Counted from the first letter of the stretch, positions 17,322 to 25,882 are shown. The stretch is 64,000 bases of DNA from Nocardioides sp. Arc9.136 (GCF_030506255.1 NZ_CP113431.1:1736001-1800000), one strand, 5' to 3'. The notes: a model not told the origin generated them from the letters alone. Made by a program: numbers and translations.

Positions 17322-18218
17322 GTGCGAAAGATCATCGGACGGGTGCTCATCGCCGTCGGCGGCTTCCTGGTCGTGGCCGGAGTGCTGACGACCTTGTGGG
17401 CGCCGGGCGTGGTGAAGAAGACGCCGGTCGACGTCGACCAGACGACGCGGCTGGACGGGACGGCGACCAAGCTGGGCGAGACGTTCCCGGTGAACGTCAC
17501 CAGCATCACCAAGGCCGACAGCGAGGCCTCCACCGACCGGACGACGGTCTGGGTCAACACCTCCTGCGTGGTGAGCAACGCCGACGGCGACGCTCCCGAC
17601 TGCGTCGACGGCGAGGACCCGCGGCTGGTCTCGGCCACGGTCGGCACCTTCGCGACCGACCGCGTGACCGCGCTCGCCCGCGACCACGAGAACCTGCCGG
17701 AGGGCTCCACGCCGTACGAGGGGATCGTCAACAAGTTCCCCTTCGACACCGAGAAGAAGGACTACCCCTACTGGGACGGCACGCTCGGGCGCACCGTGGA
17801 CATGGAGTACGTCGAGGCGACCGAGATGGACGGCCTGCCCGTCTACCACTTCTCCTCCGCCGTCGCCGACGAGGAGATCGAGATCGCCGAGGGCACGTCG
17901 GGTACCTACAGCCAGGCCGTCGACATCTACGTCGAGCCCAAGACCGGAGCGGTGGTCAACCAGGAGCAGTCCCAGCAGCGCTACCTGGCCGACGGCACCC
18001 AGGTCCTCGACCTGAACGTCGCCTTCACCGACGACCAGCTCGCCACCAGCGTCAGCGAGGCCAAGGACAACGCCGCGAACCTCGACCTGATCACCAGCAC
18101 CATCCCGCGCATCGGCTTCATCGGCGGCGCCGTCGCCCTGCTGCTCGGCGCGCTGCTGCTGCTCGTCGGTCGCCCGCGCCGGGCGACCAAGGCGCACGTC
18201 GCGCCGCAGCCCGCCTGA
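17322..18218 (+). CDS. DUF3068 / PorA-family envelope protein
   Basis: This 298-residue protein has a membrane segment at each end (about 6-27 and about 262-285) and a central extracytoplasmic domain, the layout of DUF3068 proteins. The domain has two cysteines (in NTSCVV and APDCVD) that could form a disulfide, and the repeated DYPYWDG and LPVYHF stretches seen in the family. The short C-terminal tail is basic and cytoplasmic. GGGGAGG at 17308-17314 supports the GTG start. The family is actinobacterial and of unsettled function; some members are annotated as porin-like, which this topology does not prove. It is transcribed away from the membrane-protein/acyltransferase unit. Confidence 0.82.
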   Translation: MRKIIGRVLIAVGGFLVVAGVLTTLWAPGVVKKTPVDVDQTTRLDGTATKLGETFPVNVTSITKADSEASTDRTTVWVNTSCVVSNADGDAPDCVDGEDPRLVSATVGTFATDRVTALARDHENLPEGSTPYEGIVNKFPFDTEKKDYPYWDGTLGRTVDMEYVEATEMDGLPVYHFSSAVADEEIEIAEGTSGTYSQAVDIYVEPKTGAVVNQEQSQQRYLADGTQVLDLNVAFTDDQLATSVSEAKDNAANLDLITSTIPRIGFIGGAVALLLGALLLLVGRPRRATKAHVAPQPA

Positions 18219-18266
18219 GGCCAGCGCCTCGAGGCGGTCGCACCGCCCGCAGCACCAGCCCCTCGC

Positions 18267-19112
18267 TCACCCCCGGGTCGCGCCGAACACGGCAGTCCCG
18301 GGGGTGAGTCGTCCCCGGACCTGCGACCAGCCGCCCCAGACCCGGTCATGGCCCTCGGGCCACTCCGGCTCGAGCAGGTCGGTGATGACGAACCCCGCGC
18401 CGGACAGCACCGCGACCCAGTCGCCGAGCGTGCGGTGGTGCTCGACGTAGGAGACCTCCCCGGAGGCGTCGTCGACCTCGACGTACGGCGTGCGGTCCCA
18501 GTAGGACTGGCTCGCCACCAGGCCGGCCTCGCTCGGGTCGTCGGCGAACATCCACCGCGTCGGGTGGGTGATGGAGAAGGCGTACCTGCCTCCGGGCCCC
18601 AGCACCCGGGCCGTCTCGGCCACCGCCACCTCGAGGTCGCTGACGAACTGCAGCGCACCGAAGGAGGAGAAGACGACGTCGAACGACGCGTCGCGGAACG
18701 GCAGCGCCGTGGCGGTGGCGCGGACGGAGGGCACGACGACGCCGGTCTCCTCGTCGATGCGGCGCGAGTGCTGCAGCTGCCGCAGGGAGAGGTCCAGGCC
18801 GACCGCCCGACCACCCCGGGCCCGGACCCAGCGCGAGCACTGGCCGGCGCCGGAGCCCACCTCGAGCACGTCGCGGTCCGCGACGTCGCCGAGGACGCCG
18901 GCCTCGGCCTCGGTGAAGCCCTCCGGTCCCCACACGAACCCGACGTCGCCGAGGAACTCCCCGTGGGTGGCCTGGTACTCGTCGGCGTAGCGGTCCCAGT
19001 CGGGGCCGTTGGCACGCCTGGACTCGGCCTCGTCGACCGCGCGGCGCTCCACGCGCACGGGCGGCATCGGCGGGTGGTGGCGGGAGTCGGGTGCGTCCGG
19101 CGACCCGCTCAC
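18267..19112 (-). CDS. class I SAM-dependent methyltransferase
   Basis: This 281-residue protein contains motif I VLEVGSGAGQCSRWV, an acidic motif II (GLDLSLRQL), and FDVVFSSFGALQFV with LGPGGRYAFSITHP, a typical Methyltransf_11 order. Substrate and product are unknown. The GTG at 19110-19112 overlaps the stop of the upstream decapeptide-repeat gene (GTGA), which decides the start; an in-frame ATG at 19065-19067 would be a shorter option. The two genes are co-transcribed, so the methyltransferase may act with, or merely be expressed beside, the repeat protein. Confidence 0.86.
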   Translation of the reverse strand: MSGSPDAPDSRHHPPMPPVRVERRAVDEAESRRANGPDWDRYADEYQATHGEFLGDVGFVWGPEGFTEAEAGVLGDVADRDVLEVGSGAGQCSRWVRARGGRAVGLDLSLRQLQHSRRIDEETGVVVPSVRATATALPFRDASFDVVFSSFGALQFVSDLEVAVAETARVLGPGGRYAFSITHPTRWMFADDPSEAGLVASQSYWDRTPYVEVDDASGEVSYVEHHRTLGDWVAVLSGAGFVITDLLEPEWPEGHDRVWGGWSQVRGRLTPGTAVFGATRG

Positions 19113-19858
19113 GACGGCCCCGCGCCGAGCGCGCGGCGCCGGTTCAGCGGGAACCGGCCGGCCAGCTCGCCGAGCGGGCCGACGGCTCGCCCGAGGGAGT
19201 CGGCGGAGTCGGCCAGGGAGGGGATCAGCGAGGCCAGCTCCTGCAGCCGCGGCTGGATCGACTCCAGGGTCTCCCCGAGCGCCACGAGCTGGTCGAGCGT
19301 GCCGCCGTCGGCGACGAGCTTCTCCACGAACCCGTCCTCGGTGAGCACCCGGTCGGCCAGCCCGCCGGGGGCGAGGACCCGGTCCAGGACCCCGCCCTCG
19401 GAGGTGAGGCGGTCCAGGGCGCCGCCGGCGGCGACCAGCCGGTCGAGCACGCCGTCCTGCGCCGCGAGCTGGTCGAGCACGCCGCCGTCGGCGAGCAGCC
19501 GCTCCAGGGCGCCGCCGTCGGCGAGCAGGCGGACCGCCGGCCCGTCCTCGGCGAGCAGCCGGTCCAGGACGCCGTCGGCCTGCAGCACCCGGCCCAGCGG
19601 GCGGTCCGGCGCCAGCAGGTCGGCCAGCGCGCCGGCCAGGCGCAGCGGCCCGTCCTCGTCGGCGACCAGGCGGGTGAGCTGCTCGGCGTACCCGTGCTCG
19701 CCGATGACCCGCATCAGCAGGTCGGCGTACCCGCCCGGGCGACGGACCGGGCCGTCGGCCGAGGCGAGACGACCGAGCTGGAGGGTGGTCTGCGTGGCTG
19801 CGGCGGCCAGCCGGACCGGGAGGGTCGCGGCGCCGACGAGGGTGGGCAGGAGGGGCAT
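19109..19858 (-). CDS. decapeptide-repeat protein, unknown function
   Basis: This 249-residue protein is built around exact 10-residue repeats from residue 91 to 200, eleven units in a row without insertion. The consensus is about LLADGGVLDR: hydrophobic at 1, 2, 7 and 8, Gly at 6, acidic at 4 and 9, basic or Gln at 10. Weaker units precede them (about 64-90). The N-terminus (1-30) is Ala/Leu rich and could associate with membrane but is not a clear signal peptide. The C-terminus is basic. I do not recognise a family; period 10 does not fit heptad coiled coils. The ATG is six bases after a minus-strand TACGGT. It is coupled to the methyltransferase downstream. Confidence 0.78.
   Translation of the reverse strand: MPLLPTLVGAATLPVRLAAAATQTTLQLGRLASADGPVRRPGGYADLLMRVIGEHGYAEQLTRLVADEDGPLRLAGALADLLAPDRPLGRVLQADGVLDRLLAEDGPAVRLLADGGALERLLADGGVLDQLAAQDGVLDRLVAAGGALDRLTSEGGVLDRVLAPGGLADRVLTEDGFVEKLVADGGTLDQLVALGETLESIQPRLQELASLIPSLADSADSLGRAVGPLGELAGRFPLNRRRALGAGPS
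19259..19588 (-). repeat. 30-bp periodic coding repeats (eleven decapeptide units)
   Basis: These bases encode residues 91-200 of the decapeptide-repeat protein. The 30-base unit recurs eleven times with diverged third positions, so it is a protein repeat rather than a recent DNA duplication. Confidence 0.85.
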
Positions 19859-19864
19859 GCACCG

Positions 19865-19870
19865 ACCGTA
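19865..19870 (-). promoter_or_regulatory. -10 box for leaderless repeat-protein transcript
   Basis: Minus-strand TACGGT ends six bases before the ATG at 19858, with no ribosome binding site. A terminator-like hairpin lies just upstream at 19902-19931, so this gene pair has its own promoter. Confidence 0.5.
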
Positions 19871-19901
19871 GCGCCGCGCGGCGGGCACCCGGGACGGCGA
19901 C

Positions 19902-19931
19902 GCGGGCGCGGACCCCGTGGTCCGCGCCCGC
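19902..19931 (-). terminator. hairpin terminator of the TSP3-repeat gene
   Basis: Arms 19902-19914 and 19919-19931 are a perfect 13-base inverted repeat around the loop CCGT. It lies 32 bases past the stop of the minus-strand TSP3-repeat gene. Confidence 0.65.
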
Positions 19932-19962
19932 CCCCGCCCCGCCATGGTGCGGTCGGTGCCCG

Positions 19963-22635
19963 TCAGCCGCTCGTGCGACCGGTCTGCCGGGGGTTGCTCG
20001 GCCAGGAGCCCTGGTCGAGCGGGTCGCTGCCCGCGCGGACCTCCTTGCCGTCGTTCTGGCCGCCGTCGTCGGTGTCGCGGTCGCACGGGTTCGTCCGGTA
20101 CCGCTTCACCTCCGCGCCGTCCTTGAGGCCGTCGCGGTCGCTGTCGGCCCGCTTCGGGTTGGTCGGGCACCGGTCGTAGCGACGGTTGGCCGACCCCGTG
20201 ACCTCCTGCTTGTCGGTCAGCCCGTCCCGGTCGGTGTCCTTCCGGCGCGGGTCGGTCCGGTGCTTCTTGACCTCCGCGCCGTCCTTGAGGCCGTCACGGT
20301 CGGTGTCCTTCCGGCGCGGGTCGGTCCGGGTCTGCTTGACCTCGCGGCCGTCGTTCAGCCCGTCGTCGTCGGTGTCCTTGTCCCGCGGGTCGGTCCGGGT
20401 CTGCTCGACCTCCCGGCCGTCGGTCAGGCCGTCACCGTCGGTGTCGGGGTCCGTGGGGTCGGTCCCCGCCGCGGCCTCCTCGACGGCGGTCAGGCCGTCG
20501 CCGTCCACGTCGGTGCCGCCGGCGCCGTCGGTGGGGGACCCGGCGAGGTCGTCGCGCGGGTCGCGCGGGTCGGTGCCGTTGCGCACCTCGACCCCGTCGA
20601 TGACGCCGCCGTCGTCGGTGTCGGCGTCGTTCGGGTCGGTCGCGCGGCCGCCCGAGGCGTTCGCGGACCCGGTGACCTCCTGGCCGTCGCCGAGGCCGTC
20701 GTTGTCGGTGTCGGCGTCGGCGGGGTCGGTCGCCTTCCCGCCGAACCCGCCGTTGGCCGACCCGCTGGCCTCCTGGGTGTCGGAGAGGCCGTCGCCGTCC
20801 CGGTCGGTCTGCCCCGCGGGCGGAGCGGTCCGGAAGTCGTCGGCCGGCACGTCGCGCGGGTCGGTGCCGTTGGCGACCTCGCGGCCGTCGCTGGCACCGC
20901 CGTTGTCGGTGTCGACGTCCCGCGGGTCGGTGCGGTGGGTGGTGACCTCGGCGCCGTCGGTGAGGCCGTCGTCGTCGGTGTCGGCGTCGTTCGGGTTCGT
21001 GCCGAGCTGGACCTCGCGCCCGTCCCCGAGGCCGTCGCCGTCGCTGTCGGCCACGGCCGGGTTGGTGGGGCGACCGCCGTAGAGGCCGTTGGCCGAGCCG
21101 GAGGTCTCCTGGACGTCGGTCAGCCCGTCGCCGTCGGCGTCGGCGGCCGGGCGGTCGTCGGCCCGGTTGTTCGGGTCGGTGCCGCGTCCCACCTCGGTGC
21201 CGTCGTCGACGCCGCCGTCGTCGCTGTCCGCGTCGGTCGGGCTCGTCCGCGTGTCCTTGACCTCTCGTCCGTCGCCCAGGCCGTCCCGGTCGGTGTCCCC
21301 GACCAGCGGGTCGCTGCGGTGGGTGACCACCTCGGCGCCGTCGGAGAGCCCGTCGCCGTCGGTGTCCGCCCGGTTCGGGTCGGTGCCGACCTGCACCTCC
21401 CGACCGTCGCCGAGGCCGTCGCCGTCGGTGTCGGCCTTCCGCGGGTCGGTCGCACCGGTCGGGTTGCCGGGGGAGGAGAAGGGGTTCTCGCTGCCGCTGG
21501 TCTCCTGGGCGTCGGTGAGCCCGTCGGAGTCGGAGTCGGCCGATCCGGTCTCGGTGCCGCAGGCCAGTCCCCCGGCGGGCGCCGTGGCCTCGACGTGCAT
21601 CGGGAAGAGGTCGACGGCGGCCACGACGACGCCGTCGCCGAGCACCGGCAGCAGCTCCAGCTCGACGTGCAGCAGGCTGGCGTCGCCGACCGCGCGGGTG
21701 CCGTCGGCGGCGACGGTCTCCGTCTGGCCGCCGAGGGAGAGCTCGAGGCGCAGCAGCGGGTTGCCCGGGACGGCGAAGTCCTGGGGGACGCCCGGCGCGA
21801 GCGGCTCGGCCGCCCGGCCCGCAGCGGCGACGGTGACGACGGGGCGCTCGTAGTCGACCGTCGACGCGCCGGCGTCGCCGGTGACGGTGGCGGTCAGGCG
21901 CGGGGCGGAGGCGACCCGGACGACCAGGTTGCCGCCGAGGAGGCGCAGGTCGGCGGCCGAGCCGACGACCTCCGCGACGACGTCGCGGCCGCCGTTCGCC
22001 TCGCCGTTGGCTACGAAACGGGTGGACTGCGAGGCGCTGACGGTGCCGGGGACCTCGACGAGTGCTCCGACGCCGGGCACGTCGAGGACCGTGGCGTCGG
22101 CGGTGCTGACCGAGGACCTCGAGACGTCGGGGACGCTCGGGAGGCACTGGCCGCCGGTGCCGATCCGCGCCCGGGCGGAGGCCTGGGAGACCCCGAGGGA
22201 GAGGACGCCGGGCAACGAGCTGGTCGGCACGATCGACGCGGTGTCCGGCGCCCCGGCGTCCGGCGGGGCGGACTGCTCGGCCTCGGCGAGGATGCCGGGC
22301 AGTGCCTGGCCCAGCAGGGCGGCGTCGAGGTTGGCGGCCCGGGCGGTGACCCGGGGGCTGCCGGCACCGACCGTGCCGCGGACCGGCCCCAGGCCGACCT
22401 CGGCGGCGGTGACCACCCCGCCGAGGTCCAGGGCGTCGACGTGCAGGACCTCGCCGGTCACCGAGGAGGTGACGGTCGTGGGCACGGGCTCGGGGGCGGC
22501 CGCCGCGCCCGGTGCCGGGAGGGCGGTCAGGGAGAGGGCGGTGAGGGAGAGGGCGGTCAGGGAGAGGGCGGCCGGGGACGACCGGCCGGTGCGGACCGGT
22601 CGTGGCAGGGGTCGCTCGGGGGGCATGGGAGGCAT
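19963..22635 (-). CDS. secreted protein with 19 thrombospondin type 3-like calcium-binding repeats
   Basis: This 890-residue protein has a signal peptide (basic residues, then a hydrophobic core made of three LSLTA units), an N-terminal domain of about 320 residues I cannot assign, and 19 DxDxDGxxDGxE repeats from about residue 363 to 885. The repeats match thrombospondin type 3 loops, each expected to bind calcium through its Asp side chains. They fall into blocks that open with QETSGSxN and close with a DDGG variant plus GTDP. No LPXTG or other sorting signal ends the protein. The ATG at 22633-22635 has AGGAG six bases upstream. A surface adhesion or matrix role is inferred from architecture. 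Confidence 0.88.
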   Translation of the reverse strand: MPPMPPERPLPRPVRTGRSSPAALSLTALSLTALSLTALPAPGAAAAPEPVPTTVTSSVTGEVLHVDALDLGGVVTAAEVGLGPVRGTVGAGSPRVTARAANLDAALLGQALPGILAEAEQSAPPDAGAPDTASIVPTSSLPGVLSLGVSQASARARIGTGGQCLPSVPDVSRSSVSTADATVLDVPGVGALVEVPGTVSASQSTRFVANGEANGGRDVVAEVVGSAADLRLLGGNLVVRVASAPRLTATVTGDAGASTVDYERPVVTVAAAGRAAEPLAPGVPQDFAVPGNPLLRLELSLGGQTETVAADGTRAVGDASLLHVELELLPVLGDGVVVAAVDLFPMHVEATAPAGGLACGTETGSADSDSDGLTDAQETSGSENPFSSPGNPTGATDPRKADTDGDGLGDGREVQVGTDPNRADTDGDGLSDGAEVVTHRSDPLVGDTDRDGLGDGREVKDTRTSPTDADSDDGGVDDGTEVGRGTDPNNRADDRPAADADGDGLTDVQETSGSANGLYGGRPTNPAVADSDGDGLGDGREVQLGTNPNDADTDDDGLTDGAEVTTHRTDPRDVDTDNGGASDGREVANGTDPRDVPADDFRTAPPAGQTDRDGDGLSDTQEASGSANGGFGGKATDPADADTDNDGLGDGQEVTGSANASGGRATDPNDADTDDGGVIDGVEVRNGTDPRDPRDDLAGSPTDGAGGTDVDGDGLTAVEEAAAGTDPTDPDTDGDGLTDGREVEQTRTDPRDKDTDDDGLNDGREVKQTRTDPRRKDTDRDGLKDGAEVKKHRTDPRRKDTDRDGLTDKQEVTGSANRRYDRCPTNPKRADSDRDGLKDGAEVKRYRTNPCDRDTDDGGQNDGKEVRAGSDPLDQGSWPSNPRQTGRTSG
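22521..22580 (-). repeat. 15-bp tandem repeats inside the signal peptide
   Basis: Three near-identical 15-base units (GGGCGGTCAGGGAGA type) occupy 22521-22565, with a decayed fourth to 22580. They encode repeated LSLTA in the hydrophobic core of the TSP3 protein's signal peptide. Confidence 0.8.
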
Positions 22636-22884
22636 GGGGGTCTCCTGTGGCGGGGGTCGGGGGGACGGCGCCCGCACGCCGGGGGACCGCGCCGGAGCGG
22701 CACGGCACGACGGGGGCGCCGAGCGAGGGGGCGGACCGGCGCCTGGGGGAGAGGACCACGTCAGGGGCGGGGTGGCACGTCGCTGCTGGTGTCGTACCCG
22801 GCGCGGACCCCGCTATGCGCCGGTCCTGCGAGGACCCTGACCGGTGCCGGCGGCGGTGGGTACCTGCGGGGGTCGCCGTAGGAG

Positions 22885-22914
22885 TTGGCTCCGCCTCGCG
22901 CCGCGGCGTAGGCT
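22885..22914 (+). promoter_or_regulatory. probable rpsA promoter
   Basis: TTGGCT (22885-22890) and TAGGCT (22909-22914) are separated by 18 bases, matching a housekeeping promoter. Transcription from about 22921 would give a leader of roughly 158 bases before rpsA. The rest of 22636-23078 shows no gene or other feature I can support. Confidence 0.5.
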
Positions 22915-23078
22915 GGCCACGCGCCAGAGGTCTGCCTGCGTCCCGGACGGAGCGGACCCTCGCTCGCTATCAGCCCACCCGCTGCTCCGCAGCGTGCCGG
23001 GCACGACACCACCGGTAGTGAAAACGACCTCCCGCGCGCGCCCGCACGACATCTGCCCACCCAAGGATCTGTCTCTAC

Positions 23079-24551
23079 ATGACGAGCACCATCTCCACTC
23101 TTCCGGACTACGACGCGCCTCAGGTCGCGGTCAACGACATCGGGTCCGAAGAGGACTTCCTCGCCGCGATCGACGCGACCATCAAGTACTTCAACGACGG
23201 TGACATCGTCGACGGCACCATCGTCAAGGTGGACCGCGACGAGGTCCTGCTCGACATCGGCTACAAGACCGAGGGCGTCATCCCCTCGCGCGAGCTGTCG
23301 ATCAAGCACGACGTCGACCCCTCCGAGGTCGTCGAGGTCGGCGACAAGGTCGAGGCCCTCGTCCTCCAGAAGGAGGACAAGGAAGGCCGCCTGATCCTGT
23401 CCAAGAAGCGCGCCCAGTACGAGCGCGCCTGGGGCACCATCGAGCAGGTCAAGGAGGAGGACGGCGTCGTCGAGGGCACCGTCATCGAGGTCGTCAAGGG
23501 CGGCCTGATCCTGGACATCGGCCTGCGCGGCTTCCTGCCCGCCTCGCTGGTGGAGATGCGTCGCGTCCGCGACCTGCAGCCCTACGTGGGCCAGACCCTC
23601 GAGGCCAAGATCATCGAGCTCGACAAGAACCGCAACAACGTGGTCCTGTCGCGCCGTGCCTGGCTCGAGCAGACCCAGTCCGAGGTCCGCCACGGCTTCC
23701 TGACCCAGCTGCAGAAGGGCCAGATCCGCAAGGGCGTCGTCTCCTCGATCGTCAACTTCGGTGCGTTCGTGGACCTCGGCGGCGTCGACGGCCTCGTCCA
23801 CGTCTCCGAGCTGTCCTGGAAGCACATCGACCACCCGTCCGAGGTCGTCGCCGTGGGCGACGAGGTCACAGTCGAGGTCCTCGACGTGGACATGGACCGC
23901 GAGCGTGTCTCCCTGTCGCTGAAGGCGACGCAGGAGGACCCGTGGCAGCACTTCGCCCGCACCCACCAGATCGGCCAGATCGTGCCGGGCAAGGTCACCA
24001 AGCTGGTGCCCTTCGGCTCGTTCGTCCGCGTCGAGGAGGGCATCGAGGGCCTGGTGCACATCTCCGAGCTGGCCGAGCGCCACGTGGAGATCCCCGAGCA
24101 GGTCGTCCAGGTCAACGACGACGTCATGGTCAAGATCATCGACATCGACCTCGAGCGTCGCCGGATCTCGCTGTCGCTCAAGCAGGCCAACGAGACCGCC
24201 ACGGCCGCCGACGTCGAGGAGTTCGACCCGACGCTGTACGGCATGACCGCGACGTACGACGAGCAGGGCAACTACGTCTACCCCGAGGGCTTCGACCCCG
24301 AGACCGGCGAGTGGCTCGAGGGCTTCGACGAGCAGCGCGCGACCTGGGAGGAGCAGTACGCCAAGGCGCACGCCCGCTGGGAGGCCCACGTCAAGCAGCA
24401 GCAGGAGGCCGCCAAGGCCGAGGTCGAGGCCGGCGAGGCCACCTCGTACTCCAGCGGTGGCACCGACGACACCGCCTCCACCGAGGGCGGCTCGCTCGCC
24501 TCGGACGAGGCGCTGCAGGCGCTCCGCGAGAAGCTGACCGGCGGTCAGTGA
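23079..24551 (+). CDS. rpsA: 30S ribosomal protein S1
   Basis: This 490-residue protein binds mRNA on the small ribosomal subunit during initiation. It has four S1 RNA-binding domains at about residues 37-105, 123-192, 209-278 and 294-365. The last two carry the clearest motifs (VVSSIVNFGAFVDLGGVDGLVHVSEL and its relative with KLVPFGSFVRVEEGIEGLVHISEL). Four domains rather than the six of E. coli is normal for actinobacteria. The C-terminal tail (about 375-490) is acidic and Glu/Ala rich. An AAGGA-like site precedes the ATG. A strong terminator follows at 24584-24621, so it is monocistronic. Confidence 0.98.
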   Translation: MTSTISTLPDYDAPQVAVNDIGSEEDFLAAIDATIKYFNDGDIVDGTIVKVDRDEVLLDIGYKTEGVIPSRELSIKHDVDPSEVVEVGDKVEALVLQKEDKEGRLILSKKRAQYERAWGTIEQVKEEDGVVEGTVIEVVKGGLILDIGLRGFLPASLVEMRRVRDLQPYVGQTLEAKIIELDKNRNNVVLSRRAWLEQTQSEVRHGFLTQLQKGQIRKGVVSSIVNFGAFVDLGGVDGLVHVSELSWKHIDHPSEVVAVGDEVTVEVLDVDMDRERVSLSLKATQEDPWQHFARTHQIGQIVPGKVTKLVPFGSFVRVEEGIEGLVHISELAERHVEIPEQVVQVNDDVMVKIIDIDLERRRISLSLKQANETATAADVEEFDPTLYGMTATYDEQGNYVYPEGFDPETGEWLEGFDEQRATWEEQYAKAHARWEAHVKQQQEAAKAEVEAGEATSYSSGGTDDTASTEGGSLASDEALQALREKLTGGQ

Positions 24552-24583
24552 CCCGCTGACCAGCAGGTAGCAGCACCAGACGC

Positions 24584-24621
24584 ACGAAGGCCCGGCCACC
24601 TCACGGTGGCCGGGCCTTCGT
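24584..24621. terminator. bidirectional hairpin terminator after rpsA
   Basis: Arms 24584-24600 and 24605-24621 form a perfect 17-base stem with the loop TCAC. It lies between the rpsA stop and the stop of the convergent small gene at 24651, and may serve both. Confidence 0.85.
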
Positions 24622-24650
24622 CGTGTCCGGACGGCTGGGTGGCGGGCCGG

Positions 24651-24797
24651 TCACCAGACGCCGGGGGCGCGGAACCGCGGGTCCTCGACGTGGGAGGCGG
24701 GCGGCCGGGACGGCCCGCGGCCGTCGTGTCGGGTGCGGAGGACGGTCGCGACGGCCAGGGCGGTGGCGACCAGCAGGAGCAGCATCAGGAAGGTCAT
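24651..24797 (-). CDS. small single-pass membrane protein, unknown function
   Basis: A 48-residue protein with one N-terminal hydrophobic helix (about residues 2-20, Leu/Ala/Val rich) and a basic, proline-rich cytoplasmic tail containing RPPASHVEDPRF. Small proteins of this pattern (one helix, then a PPASH-like tail) are common in actinobacteria but have no assigned role. AGGA lies eight bases before the ATG at 24795-24797. It is divergent from the GlxA-type regulator, and its start codon is part of an inverted repeat shared with that gene's promoter. Confidence 0.65.
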   Translation of the reverse strand: MTFLMLLLLVATALAVATVLRTRHDGRGPSRPPASHVEDPRFRAPGVW

Positions 24798-24871
24798 GGC
24801 AGGAATCCTGCTCTTGCCAAGATCCCGCCACGAGTGGCAGAGACGCCAGGGTGCATTGATTTCCTGCCATG
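24795..24871. promoter_or_regulatory. candidate operator: 11-bp inverted repeat flanking a divergent promoter
   Basis: CATGGCAGGAA (24795-24805) recurs as its exact complement TTCCTGCCATG (24861-24871). A smaller palindrome GCCACGAGTGGC lies between them. The region separates the small membrane protein gene from the AraC-type regulator, so autoregulation is plausible. Confidence 0.4.
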
Positions 24872-24879
24872 TCCGGGTG

Positions 24880-24885
24880 CATGCT
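24880..24885 (+). promoter_or_regulatory. -10 box for leaderless regulator transcript
   Basis: CATGCT ends six bases before the GTG at 24892, with TTGATT (24856-24861) 18 bases upstream as a -35 candidate. No ribosome binding site precedes the GTG. Confidence 0.5.
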
Positions 24886-24891
24886 GTGCCG

Positions 24892-25875
24892 GTGGAGAGC
24901 ACGCACGTGGGCAACGCCATGAGGAACGTCGTGGTCCTGGTCCAGGACGGCGCCGAGCCGTTCGGCCTCGGGTCGATGTGCGAGGTGTGGGCCGAGCCGT
25001 ACCACCCCGAGGACGACAACCCGGTCTTCGACTTCAAGGTCGCCACGACCCGGCCCGGGCGGGTGCGCGGCGCCTCCGGCTTCGACCTGCACGTCGAGCA
25101 CGGGCTCGACGTGGTCGCGGCGGCCGACCTCGTCTGCGTCTGCCCCAAGCGGGACTACCTGGAGCCCTCGCCGGAGGTCGCGGCGGCCGTGCGCGCGGCG
25201 CACGATCGGGGAGCGACGGTCTTCGCGCACTGCACCGGTGCCTTCGTGCTCGGCGAGGCGGGGCTCCTCGACGGCCGGCGTTGCACGACCCACTGGCGCC
25301 ACGCGGACCGGCTCGCCGAGCGGTTCCCGCGGGCGCAGGTCGACGGCGACGTGCTCTACGTCCACGACGGCTCGGTGATCACCGGGGCCGGGTCGGCCGC
25401 CGGGCTGGACGCGGCCCTGCACCTGCTGCGCGAGACGTTCGGCGCCGCGACGGCCGCCAGCGCGGCCCGCCGGATGGTCGTCCCGCCGCACCGCGACGGG
25501 GGACAGGCCCAGTTCATCGCGCGGGCGGTGCCCGACTGCGACGCCGAGACGCTGGGTCCCCTGCTCACCTGGATCGTCGCCAACCTCGGGTCCGACCTCG
25601 ACGTCGAGACGCTCGCGCGGCGCGCCCTGATGTCGCCACGGACCTTCGCCCGGAGGTTCCGGGCCGAGACGGGGGCCACCCCGCACGCCTGGGTGACCCG
25701 TCAGCGGGTGCTGCGCGCCGAGCAGCTGCTCGAGGAGACCGACCGCCCCGTCGAGTGGATCGCGGGCGAGGTGGGCTTCGGCAACGCCGCCACGCTGCGG
25801 CACCACTTCACCCGGGTGCGCGGGGTCAGCCCCCAGCGGTACCGGCGGCAGTTCGCGGTTCCGGCCCCGGCATGA
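24892..25875 (+). CDS. GlxA-family transcriptional regulator (DJ-1/PfpI domain plus AraC helix-turn-helix)
   Basis: This 327-residue protein has an N-terminal DJ-1/PfpI-like domain (about 10-180, with the nucleophile-elbow-like VFAHCTGAFVLGEAGLL) and a C-terminal AraC-type DNA-binding domain (about 215-325) containing two helix-turn-helix units (LARRALMSPRTFARRF and IAGEVGFGNAATLRHHF). Such regulators usually control nearby catabolic or transport genes in response to an unknown ligand. The GTG at 24892 is preferred because of the -10 box at six bases. An ATG at 24919-24921 is possible. The sulfotransferase gene begins seven bases after the stop. Confidence 0.9.
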   Translation: MESTHVGNAMRNVVVLVQDGAEPFGLGSMCEVWAEPYHPEDDNPVFDFKVATTRPGRVRGASGFDLHVEHGLDVVAAADLVCVCPKRDYLEPSPEVAAAVRAAHDRGATVFAHCTGAFVLGEAGLLDGRRCTTHWRHADRLAERFPRAQVDGDVLYVHDGSVITGAGSAAGLDAALHLLRETFGAATAASAARRMVVPPHRDGGQAQFIARAVPDCDAETLGPLLTWIVANLGSDLDVETLARRALMSPRTFARRFRAETGATPHAWVTRQRVLRAEQLLEETDRPVEWIAGEVGFGNAATLRHHFTRVRGVSPQRYRRQFAVPAPA

Positions 25876-25876
25876 T
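25871..25876 (+). promoter_or_regulatory. -10-like box for the sulfotransferase gene
   Basis: CATGAT ends six bases before the GTG at 25883 and overlaps the end of the regulator gene. No ribosome binding site or clear -35 box is seen. Confidence 0.35.
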
Positions 25877-25882
25877 GGCCGC

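Noticed and set aside
19259..21550. Regular repeats that could suggest a CRISPR array
   Set aside because: There are no unique spacers. The periodicity is coding repeats in frame (30-base decads and TSP3 loops), with third-base divergence.
20260..22881. A plus-strand open frame of 873 codons opposite the TSP3-repeat gene, itself repetitive
   Set aside because: Its repeats are the mirror of the TSP3 coding repeats. It lacks a ribosome binding site, and the minus-strand protein has a clear signal peptide and calcium motifs.
22761..24599. A minus-strand 612-codon frame opposite rpsA
   Set aside because: It is the antisense shadow of a highly expressed ribosomal protein gene, with Leu/Asp/Val runs mirroring the rpsA codons.
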